The notes under the pieces were generated by a model. The model made no database searches. It saw only the letters and a list, made by a program, of their open reading frames with translations, and was not told the DNA's origin. The position numbers were made by a program, and so were the translations under genes. This document shows positions 35,438 to 45,155 of a stretch of 64,000 nucleotides of DNA, piece after piece (position 1 is the first letter of the stretch; each line of letters begins with the position of its first letter). The DNA is from Acidobacteriota bacterium (GTDB lineage Bacteria > Acidobacteriota > Blastocatellia > HR10), in contig JAUQQC010000006.1 in NCBI GenBank assembly GCA_030550025.1, forward strand, positions 62,001 through 126,000, written 5' to 3'.

Positions 35438-38071
35438 TCACGGCTGGGCGAGGACGCGCAGGGCGTAGGGCAGACCATAGGCGTGCGTCCATCCGAAGAC
35501 GCGCAATCCGTGCGTGAAGCTCCAGATGGGGCGGCTGCCGTCGGGATTTCGAGGGAGATGACTCGCCTTTTCCAAGGCGACGAACAACTCTCGCTGTGTC
35601 CAGGAATCGTCAATGGGACGAGGCAGCGCGTCCATTTTCAACGGCTCGATTCGTCGCTTCAGTTCCTGAAGGAAGCTTGGTTCGCCCGTCAGGTCATAGC
35701 CCACGACGAGGCTGTGAATCGTCGCCAGGTAGGATTCCATGCCATGGCTGAGCGGGGGAACGTCCCGCACGCGCCGCGCGTGCCGCACAAGCGCTGCGCG
35801 CACGACGCGATCCCCTGTGAGGTCGAGGTATCGCGCCAGCGCGTGTGAGGCGTAATTCTGCGAATAGCCGTAGCGATCCATGACGAGGCTTCCGCCTTGC
35901 TCTCGCTCCTGCCAAACGAGCATCCGCGCGATCCGTTCCTTCAGCTCGCGCAAGTAGCGTTCGTCCTTCGTGGCATCCCAGACTTCGACGAGGTTCCACG
36001 CCGAGAGATAGAGCCGGCGACCGGTCAGATCGTGTTCGCCCCAGATGCGCTTGAGATAGGTCTCGGCCGTTTGGATCGCCGCGTCCAATCCCCGGTGATA
36101 CCCCGTCAGGTAATAACTGGCCAACCATCCGGCGACCCACACATGCGCGCTCAGGGCGCGCGACCAATGCTGCATACCGTGTCGGCGGCCGATGCCGAGG
36201 TACTTCGTCCCCGGCGGTTGCCGAAGCGTCTCCCAGAAGTCGAGCGCAGAATTCGTCTCCCCGTAGTATTTCGGATCAGGCGGCCAATGCGTGTTGTCCA
36301 CATCCATCGAATGGCGGCTCGCGGCTTCCGCGGCCAGATAGAACCGACGATCGCCCGTGCGGAGGAAGTGCAGCCACAACATGAAGTCCACTGCTGGTTC
36401 GTTGCACACCCAGACGTCCCATTTCTCTCCATCGAAATTCCATTTCCCATCCCCATGGTCGAACATCCCGAACCACGGTACCCATCGCTGGTTGAAGAGC
36501 CACCACTGGAATTTATAATCGAGGGCGCGCTCGAACTCAGGGAAACGCTCCGCGCGGGGCGCGAACCTCCCATAGACGCCGCTGTCGGCATACCACGTCG
36601 GGTCGGCATGGGCGACCGGAGGATCAAGGACGTAGCTCATCGTTCGCTCAATATCCACGGCCTCGCTCTTGTGGAAGTAAACGATCAACTCGCTCGTCTT
36701 CGCGAGCCCCTGCGCCCAATTCTCGACCGTCCCTTCGGAGCCGTCCTCGTATTCCAGCTCGCTCGACCATCGAGCGAAGCTCATCGGCTCCACGCGCGGC
36801 GACCAGAGGAAGGCCGTCGCCCGTCCCGGCGCTTCCCAGCGAAGCTCCTTCGGATACTCCTCGAGGAAATGCCGAATCCCGATGGCGAGGCCCCAGCGTT
36901 CGTCCGAGATGTCCATCCATCCGTCGGCGCGTTCGGCGCGGACGATTGTCCGATCGTCCACGTCCAGATGGGCGAAGAAACCCTCCAGTCGTCGGTCGGG
37001 GGTGGATTCGGGGACCGGTGGCAGGCGCGTGGGTTTTGGACCGGATTGAAGCAGCGAGATCGCACGTGCTGTCGAGACCTCGCGCGCGACCTCACGTCGC
37101 TCTCCGTCCTGCCACCATCTCCCCTCCCGATAGCTCGTTCGCATTCGCCGTCGGGGCGAGAGTTTCACCTCGAGCGCGAGCCCAGCGGCCGCGAGACGAT
37201 CATTCGGTTGCGTCCAGCCGGGATCGCCCGGCTCTTCGCGACGGATCTTCTCGCCTTGCGTGGCGACGTGCGCGTGTTCCCCTTCCTGTGGCCGATGCTT
37301 ATCGGGCACGCCCGTGTAGACGAACGTGTGCAAGACACGGAGATAGGATTTTCCCGCATAGGCGTGGATGCGCATCACGAAAGGCGCGGCCGGATTATCG
37401 GCGCGCGTGTACCGGTATTCGCCTTCGACGCGCAAGACGAGGTGAAGCGGGCCCGATCCCCTCTCGACGACCGTTCGTGTGATGACCGCGCGCGAGGGAT
37501 CCACGCCGACATCGTCCAAGAGATCGAGGAACGATCCGCGCCCGAGCGGGCCTTCAGCGATCACGTCCGACTCATCGAACCCGTTCCCCTCCACATCCAA
37601 TTGCACGCGGTGCAAGAAACCGCCTTCGCCCTTCCGCACCAAGAAGCGCAACGGCCCGGTCGTCACTTCGGCGAATCCGCGCTCGCCCTGATTGTTGATG
37701 ACGGTCACGCGTTGCGGAGGTGGCCACGCTCGTCGAACCGTCGGCCCATACTCGATGACGTATTCGTCGGAGGCTTCGGCGAAGAAGAAGACCCAGATCC
37801 ACTTCACGCTCTCGTCGGCAGGTGCCCATGTGCTCACTTCCGTGATCTGCGAAGGAAGTTCACGACCATCCGGAGCGAGGAGACGCACCTGGTCGGGCGA
37901 GTGGAGAGCGCCTTTGGGGAAGGGAAGACCAAGGAGGATCGGCGCCCCCTCCCGCGGCTGTTCCAGGCGGATACGCACGCGCGAGGGGGACGACGGAAGA
38001 GACTGTTGGTGCGAGGGGATTCCCGAAATCGCATGGGTGAGGACGAGGATCGCCGAGAGCAGTTCTCTCAT
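35438..38071 (-). CDS. Exo-rhamnogalacturonan-lyase-like (PcRGLX/YetA-type) secreted enzyme
   Basis: The 877-residue protein has a signal peptide. Its N-terminal beta domain contains LGLPFPKGALHSPDQVRLL, RELPSQITE and SVKWIWVFFF, which match the first domain of the PcRGLX/YetA-like family. The middle and C-terminal parts are rich in aromatic residues and helices, as in (alpha/alpha)6 glycan enzymes, with RHSMDVDNTHWPPDPKY and WNLVEVWDATKDERYL. The family includes exo-acting rhamnogalacturonan lyases that remove sugar units from pectin-like polymers. It is the last gene of the ROK-TBDR-PIG-L run, 33 bases after the PIG-L gene. The exact polymer is unknown. Confidence 0.72.
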   Translation of the reverse strand: MRELLSAILVLTHAISGIPSHQQSLPSSPSRVRIRLEQPREGAPILLGLPFPKGALHSPDQVRLLAPDGRELPSQITEVSTWAPADESVKWIWVFFFAEASDEYVIEYGPTVRRAWPPPQRVTVINNQGERGFAEVTTGPLRFLVRKGEGGFLHRVQLDVEGNGFDESDVIAEGPLGRGSFLDLLDDVGVDPSRAVITRTVVERGSGPLHLVLRVEGEYRYTRADNPAAPFVMRIHAYAGKSYLRVLHTFVYTGVPDKHRPQEGEHAHVATQGEKIRREEPGDPGWTQPNDRLAAAGLALEVKLSPRRRMRTSYREGRWWQDGERREVAREVSTARAISLLQSGPKPTRLPPVPESTPDRRLEGFFAHLDVDDRTIVRAERADGWMDISDERWGLAIGIRHFLEEYPKELRWEAPGRATAFLWSPRVEPMSFARWSSELEYEDGSEGTVENWAQGLAKTSELIVYFHKSEAVDIERTMSYVLDPPVAHADPTWYADSGVYGRFAPRAERFPEFERALDYKFQWWLFNQRWVPWFGMFDHGDGKWNFDGEKWDVWVCNEPAVDFMLWLHFLRTGDRRFYLAAEAASRHSMDVDNTHWPPDPKYYGETNSALDFWETLRQPPGTKYLGIGRRHGMQHWSRALSAHVWVAGWLASYYLTGYHRGLDAAIQTAETYLKRIWGEHDLTGRRLYLSAWNLVEVWDATKDERYLRELKERIARMLVWQEREQGGSLVMDRYGYSQNYASHALARYLDLTGDRVVRAALVRHARRVRDVPPLSHGMESYLATIHSLVVGYDLTGEPSFLQELKRRIEPLKMDALPRPIDDSWTQRELFVALEKASHLPRNPDGSRPIWSFTHGLRVFGWTHAYGLPYALRVLAQP

Positions 38072-38104
38072 CGCCTTCTCTCCCGCTTCGCATCCGGCTC
38101 AGCG

Positions 38105-40873
38105 TCAGCGCCCTTCCCGTCCGGCATAGAGCAGATTCACGAAGAGGCGAATGGCGCCGGGCACGCCGGCCGGAAGCTGACGAAAGAACGCGTAGCCGGT
38201 GAAGATGTACGTCCCGCGTCCATACCGAGCGCGCAAGAGTCCTCCGCGAAGGGGCGGCTCGCCCGGATCTTGCGAGGCCAGAAGCGGCGTGAACCGTTCA
38301 TCCCATCGCTCCATGAAATAGAGACCGCGCTCCTGCACCCATCCCTGAAAATCGCGCTCGGTGATGCGATTGGGCCAGTGAAAGAGTCGCTCCTCCGGCA
38401 TGAGGATCTCGACCGAGGCGTCTTCCACGCTCACGCGCCCGCGCCCGAGCGTCGCCGGATAGGGCGTGAAGTTCCCTCCGTTGAACGTCACGACGTCCTG
38501 ATTGTACTGCACGAGCAATGTCCCCCCGCGCTCGACGAATTCCAGGAGCCGCCGATTCTGCTCCCGCACATCCGCCCGCACGTCGTAGGCTCGAATGCCG
38601 AGGACGATCACGTGGAAGCGGCTCAGATCCCCACGGGCGAGCTGTTCCGGCGTGAGGACTTCCACGTCTAATCCGAGCTGCGCGAGCACGCGCGGAATCT
38701 CATCGCCCGCGCCCATGACGTACCCAATGCGCATGTCCGCTGCGGGCACGATGACGTCCACGACGTGGATGCGCACGCGCGCCGGTTGGAAGAAGGGGAA
38801 CCATCCGATCTCGCGGCGCCCAAGGAGCGTGTAGCCCTCCGCATACGACCGTCCCTGGTACTCGGCGATGGCCGTCACGTCATAGTGGCCTTCGCGCACG
38901 CGCTCGGGCGTGAGCCGGAACGTGGCGTTGTGCATCTCTCCTTCGCGCGAGAAGCTCACGGTCTGCGCTACGGGCTCGACGCGCCATCCCGGCGGCGCAG
39001 CGAGCCGAAGGGTGACGCGAGCTTCGCCGCGCACGTGATTGCGCACGCTCACGGTCACCGGGAGGGCTTCGGCGGAAGACGCGCGCATCACAACCGATCC
39101 CGGATACACGTGAACCGAGAGGGGGGGACCGATCAGGAGCGGACGATGCTCTTCGCCGTACAGAGGATCCACCACGCGCGTGCGTACGATGTCAGCGATA
39201 TCGCCGCGCATCCCGTCCACTGTATAGCGTGCGCGAACGCGCACGGGCAGTGGAGGCAGAGGCAGCGTGGCGTAGTCCGGGGCGTCGAGCCGAAGGATCG
39301 TCTCCCGCTGCGGATCTTCGCGCCACCAATACGGGCGCGTCCAAGCCGCGCGCTCAAGATCGGCTGGGATCGTCACCTGACATTGGACGAAAGCTCCCTC
39401 GTTAGGGCCCAGTGGCTTCAGATGACGCCGGAGCAGGGTGACGACGAATCCCGTCGGGGCTTCGCACGTGAGATCTTCGGGGATCACCTGCTCGCGGCCG
39501 CGATTCCACAGTCGCGCCGTCAGCGTGATCGTCTGTCCCGGAGAAGCTGTGGCGAAGGTCTCGCGCGGGCGCACAAACCCGAACATCTCGCCTTCTTGAG
39601 GACCGGACGGCGTCGAAGCATCCACAAAGGCTTCTATCGTCAAACCAAGCGCCAGAGCGATGGCGCGCACGAAGTGCGCCCTCTTCGTGCGCAGGTGAAT
39701 CCGGAGATCCTCTCGCGCCGTCGGGGAGAGCGGCGCGCGTTCGAGGCGCGCGATGAGGTCGGTGAGCACCGCGAGACCGCGCAACAAGGGACGCGCCGCG
39801 CGCTCCGGATGCTCTGGGGCAAGCGCCATCTGGGCTTCGACGACATATTGATCCACCTCGCGCAACGCAGAGCGAAGGAAGGGCACCATTTGCTCCTCAG
39901 CGCCCAATCGAGCGGCCAGCCCAGGCAGGCTCGTGTCCAGACCATCAAAGAAGCTCTCCTCTGGCTCCGACGCCGGCACGCGCGAGGCGATGAGCCGATA
40001 GTACGAATACCGATCTCCCGGTGGAACGACCACGCCGCCTGCGCCTTGTGTGAGTTGAAGGCTCAACCCCTTCATGGCCAGTTGCGCGTAGGATTGCCCG
40101 AGCACTGGATCATACGCGCCCGTGTTCAAGCGCACGGTGTACGCTTCATCGGCGCGTACGCTGACATAGAGCTTCTTCGGCGACCAGGGAAGCAAGCCTT
40201 CTCGAATCTGTTCCGGGAAGCGGTCGGGATCGCCGGCGGCCTCGAACGCTTCGCGCGCGAGGATCCCCGCCGCTTGATGATTCCCGTGTCCATCGCGCGG
40301 GGCTCCGTGAAAGCGCGCCACCACGACATCGGGACGAAAGCTGCGGATCACGCGCACCAGATCGGCGAGCGCCGGCTCGCCCCCGTTCCATTTCCGAAGC
40401 GTCTCTTCAGCCGTTTTGGAGAAACCGAAATCGGCCACGCGCGTGAAGCGCTGTCGGACGCCATAGTGCGTGTCGGCGGCCAGCAGCTCGAGCGTACGCA
40501 ACAGGCCGAGCGCATCCAGCAACTCCGGCCCGGTCTTGTTCTGCCCTCCCTCGCCGCGCGTGAGCGTCAGCAGCATCGCCTCAGCGCCCCAGCCGCGCGC
40601 GATGAGCGTGAGCATCGCCCCATCTTCATCATCTGGATGGGCCGTCACATGCAACAGTCGCGCCGTCGTCCGCAGCTTCCGCAGCGCTTGCACGAGTCCC
40701 GTCAGACCGGAATCCACAGTCGGCTTCGGAACGACCTCCATCCATGGCTCGTCAATATCCCAGGTTGAGACCAGCTGCGGGACTCCCCCAATCGCTCGGG
40801 GAGTTGATCCGAACGCCAGGAGGAAGAGGAGGAAGCCGCAGGATGCGTGGAGGGTCACCGATCGTCGTGGCAT
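38105..40873 (-). CDS. Secreted PIG-L family deacetylase with C-terminal accessory domains
   Basis: The 922-residue protein has a signal peptide (about 1-27). The PIG-L/LmbE deacetylase domain follows, with metal motif AHPDDED near 78 and the distal HGNHQAAG near 195. The PIG-L fold removes N-acetyl groups from amino sugars with one zinc. After it come NEW3-like beta-sandwich stretches and a C-terminal ThuA/GATase-like domain with VIVLGIRAYDVRADV and VERGGTLLVQYNQD. This long architecture is frequent in Acidobacteriota. It lies between the receptor and the lyase-like gene, so it may deacetylate the same imported or surface glycan. Confidence 0.85.
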   Translation of the reverse strand: MPRRSVTLHASCGFLLFLLAFGSTPRAIGGVPQLVSTWDIDEPWMEVVPKPTVDSGLTGLVQALRKLRTTARLLHVTAHPDDEDGAMLTLIARGWGAEAMLLTLTRGEGGQNKTGPELLDALGLLRTLELLAADTHYGVRQRFTRVADFGFSKTAEETLRKWNGGEPALADLVRVIRSFRPDVVVARFHGAPRDGHGNHQAAGILAREAFEAAGDPDRFPEQIREGLLPWSPKKLYVSVRADEAYTVRLNTGAYDPVLGQSYAQLAMKGLSLQLTQGAGGVVVPPGDRYSYYRLIASRVPASEPEESFFDGLDTSLPGLAARLGAEEQMVPFLRSALREVDQYVVEAQMALAPEHPERAARPLLRGLAVLTDLIARLERAPLSPTAREDLRIHLRTKRAHFVRAIALALGLTIEAFVDASTPSGPQEGEMFGFVRPRETFATASPGQTITLTARLWNRGREQVIPEDLTCEAPTGFVVTLLRRHLKPLGPNEGAFVQCQVTIPADLERAAWTRPYWWREDPQRETILRLDAPDYATLPLPPLPVRVRARYTVDGMRGDIADIVRTRVVDPLYGEEHRPLLIGPPLSVHVYPGSVVMRASSAEALPVTVSVRNHVRGEARVTLRLAAPPGWRVEPVAQTVSFSREGEMHNATFRLTPERVREGHYDVTAIAEYQGRSYAEGYTLLGRREIGWFPFFQPARVRIHVVDVIVPAADMRIGYVMGAGDEIPRVLAQLGLDVEVLTPEQLARGDLSRFHVIVLGIRAYDVRADVREQNRRLLEFVERGGTLLVQYNQDVVTFNGGNFTPYPATLGRGRVSVEDASVEILMPEERLFHWPNRITERDFQGWVQERGLYFMERWDERFTPLLASQDPGEPPLRGGLLRARYGRGTYIFTGYAFFRQLPAGVPGAIRLFVNLLYAGREGR

Positions 40874-40969
40874 ATCTCCTCCCAACGGATTTGAAGGATA
40901 GGGGGATGCCGGCGCAGCCTCTTCATACGCACTTTCCGGCATCCCCTTGATCGCTTCCGGCGATCCCGC

Positions 40970-43816
40970 TCAGAAATTCAGCTTGAACCCAAGCTGCAAC
41001 TGTCGCGACTCGAGCGCTCCCGCTCGCGGAAAGCGCGTCGGAAGCGCCGAGACGAGGCTCCCGTCGGCGTTCACCGCGACTGTCGTCGTCAAGTCCGTAA
41101 TGTTCGGATGATTGGTCAGGTTGGTGAACTCCGCGAAGAACTCGACGTTGGCCCGCTCGCCCAACCGCACGAAGCGCGAGTACCGCAGGTCCACGTTGAA
41201 GTTGTTCGGCCCGTCCACCGTGTTCCGTCCGATGAAGAGCGGGCGATCCATCAAGATGCGATCGTTGTTGAGGTCGCGATTGGCCAGGATGTTGAACGTA
41301 TCGCCGCTGTCGGCACTCACGATGAAGCTCACCTGATTATCGTTCAAGAGCGCGTTCCAGAATCGGTTCTCCACGCTCACCTTGGGCGCCAGGACGCTGC
41401 TCACGTAGAAGATGTGGCGGCGATCCGAAAGCGAATTGCCGCGATCGCGACGCCGATTGGTCGGATCCGAGAGCTGCACGTTGCTGTCGAGCACGTTCAC
41501 CTCGGGCGCGTCGTCAATGGCATGCGACCACGTATAGGAGGCGGTGAATTGGTACCCGTGCGAGAACCGCTTGATGAGCTGCACGGTGACGCCGTTGTAG
41601 TTGGAATTCCCCACGGATTCGTCCAGGAAGACGTTGTCGAACTCGGGGAAGCGTCGCGTCTGCGGATTCACGGCCGTATCGAAGACGGGGCGCCCATCGG
41701 CGAGCGTTCGGATCGGATTGATCGGGTTGATATTCCGCCGCACGGGGATACGCGTCCCTTTGGAGAAGACGTAGCTCACGACGACGGACATGTCCGGGGT
41801 GAACGCGCGCTCGATCTGCAGATTCGCGTTGCTCGAATAGAGGTTGGCGAAGTCCGGAGCGACGGCGTTCACGCTCACGCGCGGCAGGGGGAAACCGGGC
41901 GGCAACTGCTCGAGCGTCTGCGGGAAGGCGGGCGCGAATGGGCTCGTCCCGGAGACCGAGATGTCGCGGAAGCGCGGATTGCCGTTGTTCAGGATCGCCA
42001 GGCGATAGAAGTCGAGCTTCGGGAAGTCGTAGTAGAGGCCGGCGCTCGCTCGCACGACGGTCTTCCGCTCGCGCCCAATCCCATAGGAGAGGCCCACGCG
42101 TGGAGCGAAGTTGTTCTTATCCACATTGAAATCGCGCGAGATCGGAAGCGGCGAGGTCGGGTCTGCGTTCGGGACATCGTACAACTCGTAGCGCACGCCG
42201 TAGAGGAGCTTGAGGTTTTGCGCCACGCGCCAGTCGTCCTGCCAGAACGCCGAGTAGAAGAACGCGCGTTCGCTGATCTCCGGGTTCCCCAGCCGTTGCC
42301 GGAAGGTCGTATACCCTCTCGGATTCGTCCCATTGACGGCGTTCAGATAGGCGTCGATGTTCGGGAAGATATATTCGGCGAAGAGCGGCTCTCGCCGGAA
42401 ATCGCCGTAGGTCGTCATCGCGAATCCGAACTTGAAGGCGTGGCCCCCACGAATGAGCGTGAAATTGTCCACGACATCCACGCTCGTTTGGCGGAAGCGC
42501 TGCCCATCATCGGTCGGTCCGCCGAACAACGCCACGCCGGAGATCGTGATCGCCGGGCCGCGCACGGCGTTCTCCGGATTGGCCACGCGGAAGAAGCGAC
42601 GTCGCGCGTATTGGAAGCGGAGCTCATTGATGGCGCGAGCCGAGAGCGTCGAGGTCAGTTGCGTCGCTACCGAGTCGGCGGCATCAATGAAATCGGTCGA
42701 GCGCGTCACTGAGAGGAGCCCGGCCGAGAGCGCGCCGCCGATGTTGTTCGGCGAGCTGTTGCGGAAGAGGTTGTACCGCGACATCAGGCGGTGCTTCTCG
42801 GAGATCGTGTAGTCGCTCCGGACAATGAAGAAGTTGACCCGCTGCGAAGCCGGGACGACGCCGATCTGCTTGGGCGTCAACCCGATGCGCGCGGCGTTCT
42901 CCGGCGTGATGGTGATTGGACGCGGGATGTCGCGTCGCGTGAATTCGTAGGCACTGAAGTAGTGGAGCCGGTCGCGTCGGATCGGGCCGCCCAGTCGCGC
43001 CGTCACCGTATCGGCGGCGAAATCCGGCTTGGGCTGCGTGGGGCTGAGGAGCGTCGGGCGCGCCGAGAAGGACTTTCGGCGGAAGCGATACCCGGCTTCG
43101 CCGTGCAGTTCGTTCGTCCCCGAATCGGTGATGGCGTTATAGACGGTACCCGTCGTCGTCCCGAATTCCGGCGCGAAGCCGTTGTTGACGACTTGGATCT
43201 CACGAATGAACACTTCCGAGATCGGCATCAAGCGAATGCCCGCGCGATCGGCCTGCGTGTTCGTGTTGCCATCCAGCTGGTAGTTGATCCGGTCAATGAA
43301 CCCGTTCGTGTTCACCTTGCGGGGCACGCCGAATTCGGGATTGGGGCGCGCGCTCACTCCCGGTTGCAGGAGCATGAAGTTGTAGATGTTGCGGGAGACC
43401 AAGGGGAGGTTCCGCACCTCTTGCGTCGAGATCGTGCTGCCGTGCTCGATCTTCCCGATGTCGGCCACGGGGACATCGGCCGTGACCGTCACCGCCTGCT
43501 CGATTTGCCCAACCTCCAGCGTGAAATCCACGACGGCCGTCCGCCCGGCCGTCAGAACGACGCCCGAGCGCACGGCGCGTTTGAAGCCGGTGACCTCCAC
43601 GCTGACCTCGTAGCGGCCAAGCGGCAGCAACGTCGCGCGGTAAAATCCTCGCTCGTTCGTCGTCAGCGTTCGCGCGTATCCCGTGTCCATATTGACGATG
43701 CGCACGGTGGCGTTGGCGACGACTGCTCCCGAGGGGTCCAGAACGATCCCCTCGATGACGCCGTCGGTCGCCTGGGCCTGCATAAGTAGAAACGTCGCCA
43801 GAAGGATGCCCTTCAT
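40970..43816 (-). CDS. TonB-dependent outer-membrane receptor, Oar-like
   Basis: The 948-residue protein has a short signal peptide. A carboxypeptidase-regulatory-like beta domain covers about 20-100 (GVIEGIVLDPSGAVVANATV), a plug domain about 110-220, and a beta-barrel extends to a C-terminal phenylalanine (QLGFKLNF). This is the Oar-like receptor type expanded in Acidobacteriota. It brings large ligands through the outer membrane using energy from TonB/ExbBD, which are encoded at 17053-19574. The ATG at 43816 has AAAGGAGGGAGGG just upstream. It starts 13 bases after the ROK regulator, so it is in the same transcript. No SusD-like partner is present. Confidence 0.92.
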   Translation of the reverse strand: MKGILLATFLLMQAQATDGVIEGIVLDPSGAVVANATVRIVNMDTGYARTLTTNERGFYRATLLPLGRYEVSVEVTGFKRAVRSGVVLTAGRTAVVDFTLEVGQIEQAVTVTADVPVADIGKIEHGSTISTQEVRNLPLVSRNIYNFMLLQPGVSARPNPEFGVPRKVNTNGFIDRINYQLDGNTNTQADRAGIRLMPISEVFIREIQVVNNGFAPEFGTTTGTVYNAITDSGTNELHGEAGYRFRRKSFSARPTLLSPTQPKPDFAADTVTARLGGPIRRDRLHYFSAYEFTRRDIPRPITITPENAARIGLTPKQIGVVPASQRVNFFIVRSDYTISEKHRLMSRYNLFRNSSPNNIGGALSAGLLSVTRSTDFIDAADSVATQLTSTLSARAINELRFQYARRRFFRVANPENAVRGPAITISGVALFGGPTDDGQRFRQTSVDVVDNFTLIRGGHAFKFGFAMTTYGDFRREPLFAEYIFPNIDAYLNAVNGTNPRGYTTFRQRLGNPEISERAFFYSAFWQDDWRVAQNLKLLYGVRYELYDVPNADPTSPLPISRDFNVDKNNFAPRVGLSYGIGRERKTVVRASAGLYYDFPKLDFYRLAILNNGNPRFRDISVSGTSPFAPAFPQTLEQLPPGFPLPRVSVNAVAPDFANLYSSNANLQIERAFTPDMSVVVSYVFSKGTRIPVRRNINPINPIRTLADGRPVFDTAVNPQTRRFPEFDNVFLDESVGNSNYNGVTVQLIKRFSHGYQFTASYTWSHAIDDAPEVNVLDSNVQLSDPTNRRRDRGNSLSDRRHIFYVSSVLAPKVSVENRFWNALLNDNQVSFIVSADSGDTFNILANRDLNNDRILMDRPLFIGRNTVDGPNNFNVDLRYSRFVRLGERANVEFFAEFTNLTNHPNITDLTTTVAVNADGSLVSALPTRFPRAGALESRQLQLGFKLNF

Positions 43817-43829
43817 AACCCTCCCTCCT

Positions 43830-45032
43830 TTAAAGTCGTGCGACCAAATCGGCGAGTTGTCGCTCGACGAGTTGCAGGGCCGAGAAGAGAGCGCCATAGA
43901 GTTGCGCGCGATCCCTCAACGCCGAGACGACGACGACCGGTTTGGCCGGAACGGTTCGCTCAATAGCCGCTCGGATGGGGTCGATGAGCATTTCCCCGGC
44001 CAGGCTCACTCCCCCACCGAGCACGATCATCTCCGGATCGAGCACCGTAGCCAGATTCGCGACGGCTGTACCGAGGTACTCGATCGCTTCTTCCACCACG
44101 CGCCCGGCCGTGGCATCACCCCGACGCGCGGCTTCGAAAATAGCCTTGGCGCTCGAAAGCCGTGGGCGCTGCATCACGTGACGGGCACGAGCCGCCAGAG
44201 CCGGTCCGGAAGCGCGCAGCTCCAGGAATCCCAACTCTCGAAATTCCTGCCAGATCGCCTTCGGGTCCAGGAGCATATAGCCGACTTCTCCGGCCGCATG
44301 CGTAGCGCCACGATAGAGCGTCCCGTTGATGAGGAGACCAGCTCCGATCCCCGCCCCAATGGCGATGAAGATGACGTTCTGGCGCCCTTGAGCCGCGCCG
44401 CGCCACTGTTCGCCCAAGACGGCCATGTTCACATCGTTGTCCACGTGAACGGGGAGGCGCAGCGCTTCTTCCAGCAACTCGCGCAGCGGGACATCGCGCC
44501 AGCCCGGGAGATTCGGCGCGTGGCGGACGATGCCACTCTCGACGTCGGTGATGCCGGGAGCGCCAATGGCCATCGCCTTCACCTGACGCCATCGCGCGCC
44601 CGTCGTCTCAACGAGCTGGCGGCTGAGCCGGACGATCTGCTCGACGACGGTGCGCACATAAGGCGGCGCCTTTCGCGTCGGCTCTTCCGATTGCGCGAGG
44701 AGATCACCATTGAGGTCCGCCAAGGCGACGCGCACCCGCGTCCCGCCAAGATCCACTCCGAGCACATATCCGAAGCGCGCGTTGAAGCGCAAGAGCGTCG
44801 GCGGTCGTCCGCCGCGCGATTCCCCTGTGCCTTCCTCCAGGAGAAGCCCGGCGTGCATCAACTTCGCCACCAGCGCGGAGACGGCCGGCGGACTCAAGCC
44901 CGAGCGGCGCGCCAGTTCCGCCCGCGAGGTCTTCCCCAACGCCCGCACCAGCTCCAGCAGCGTGAGCATGTTCAGCCGCTTGAGGAGGCCATGATTGGCC
45001 GGAGTCACCAACTTGTGCCCGTGCTCGCCCAT
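43830..45032 (-). CDS. ROK-family transcriptional regulator
   Basis: The 400-residue protein has an N-terminal winged helix-turn-helix (about 18-75, with KTSRAELARRSGLSPPAVSAL) and a ROK sugar-kinase-like domain with DLGGTRVRVALAD near 93. It keeps the AAGEVG motif, but the next residue is Tyr instead of the zinc-binding His, and the CxCGxxGC cluster is absent. It is therefore a ROK regulator without the structural zinc. ROK repressors respond to sugars. It heads the receptor-deacetylase-lyase run and probably controls it. The ATG at 45032 is only about ten bases from the predicted transcription start. Confidence 0.9.
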   Translation of the reverse strand: MGEHGHKLVTPANHGLLKRLNMLTLLELVRALGKTSRAELARRSGLSPPAVSALVAKLMHAGLLLEEGTGESRGGRPPTLLRFNARFGYVLGVDLGGTRVRVALADLNGDLLAQSEEPTRKAPPYVRTVVEQIVRLSRQLVETTGARWRQVKAMAIGAPGITDVESGIVRHAPNLPGWRDVPLRELLEEALRLPVHVDNDVNMAVLGEQWRGAAQGRQNVIFIAIGAGIGAGLLINGTLYRGATHAAGEVGYMLLDPKAIWQEFRELGFLELRASGPALAARARHVMQRPRLSSAKAIFEAARRGDATAGRVVEEAIEYLGTAVANLATVLDPEMIVLGGGVSLAGEMLIDPIRAAIERTVPAKPVVVVSALRDRAQLYGALFSALQLVERQLADLVARL

Positions 45033-45048
45033 GACTTTGTTCGGGAAG

Positions 45049-45076
45049 ATAATAAACTTTTTCGCTCCCGTGTCAA
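45049..45076 (-). promoter_or_regulatory. Strong sigma-70-type promoter of the ROK-glycan operon
   Basis: On the minus strand the perfect TTGACA (45076-45071) and TATTAT (45054-45049) are 16 bases apart. RNA would start near 45042, giving a leader of about ten bases without a ribosome site. Confidence 0.75.
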
Positions 45077-45117
45077 GCCCCAACGTTCGAGCCTCGCCGG
45101 CGCTCGAGCGGCCTCCC

Positions 45118-45147
45118 TTTACAACGCGGCATCGCCCGCTTTACTAT
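45118..45147 (+). promoter_or_regulatory. Promoter of rimO, leaderless
   Basis: TTTACA (45118-45123) and TACTAT (45142-45147) are 18 bases apart. RNA would start near 45154, essentially at the rimO ATG at 45156, and no Shine-Dalgarno sequence is present. Confidence 0.6.
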
Positions 45148-45155
45148 GCTTGGGT

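Noticed and set aside
35897-38671. Plus-strand open frame of 924 codons
   Set aside because: It is antisense to the lyase-like and PIG-L genes, has an unstructured Arg/His-rich composition and no ribosome site.
38765-40768. Plus-strand open frame of 667 codons
   Set aside because: It is antisense to the PIG-L gene, whose HPDDE and HGNHQ motifs show the true strand.
41108-42712. Plus-strand open frame of 534 codons
   Set aside because: It is a shadow of the TonB-dependent receptor gene.
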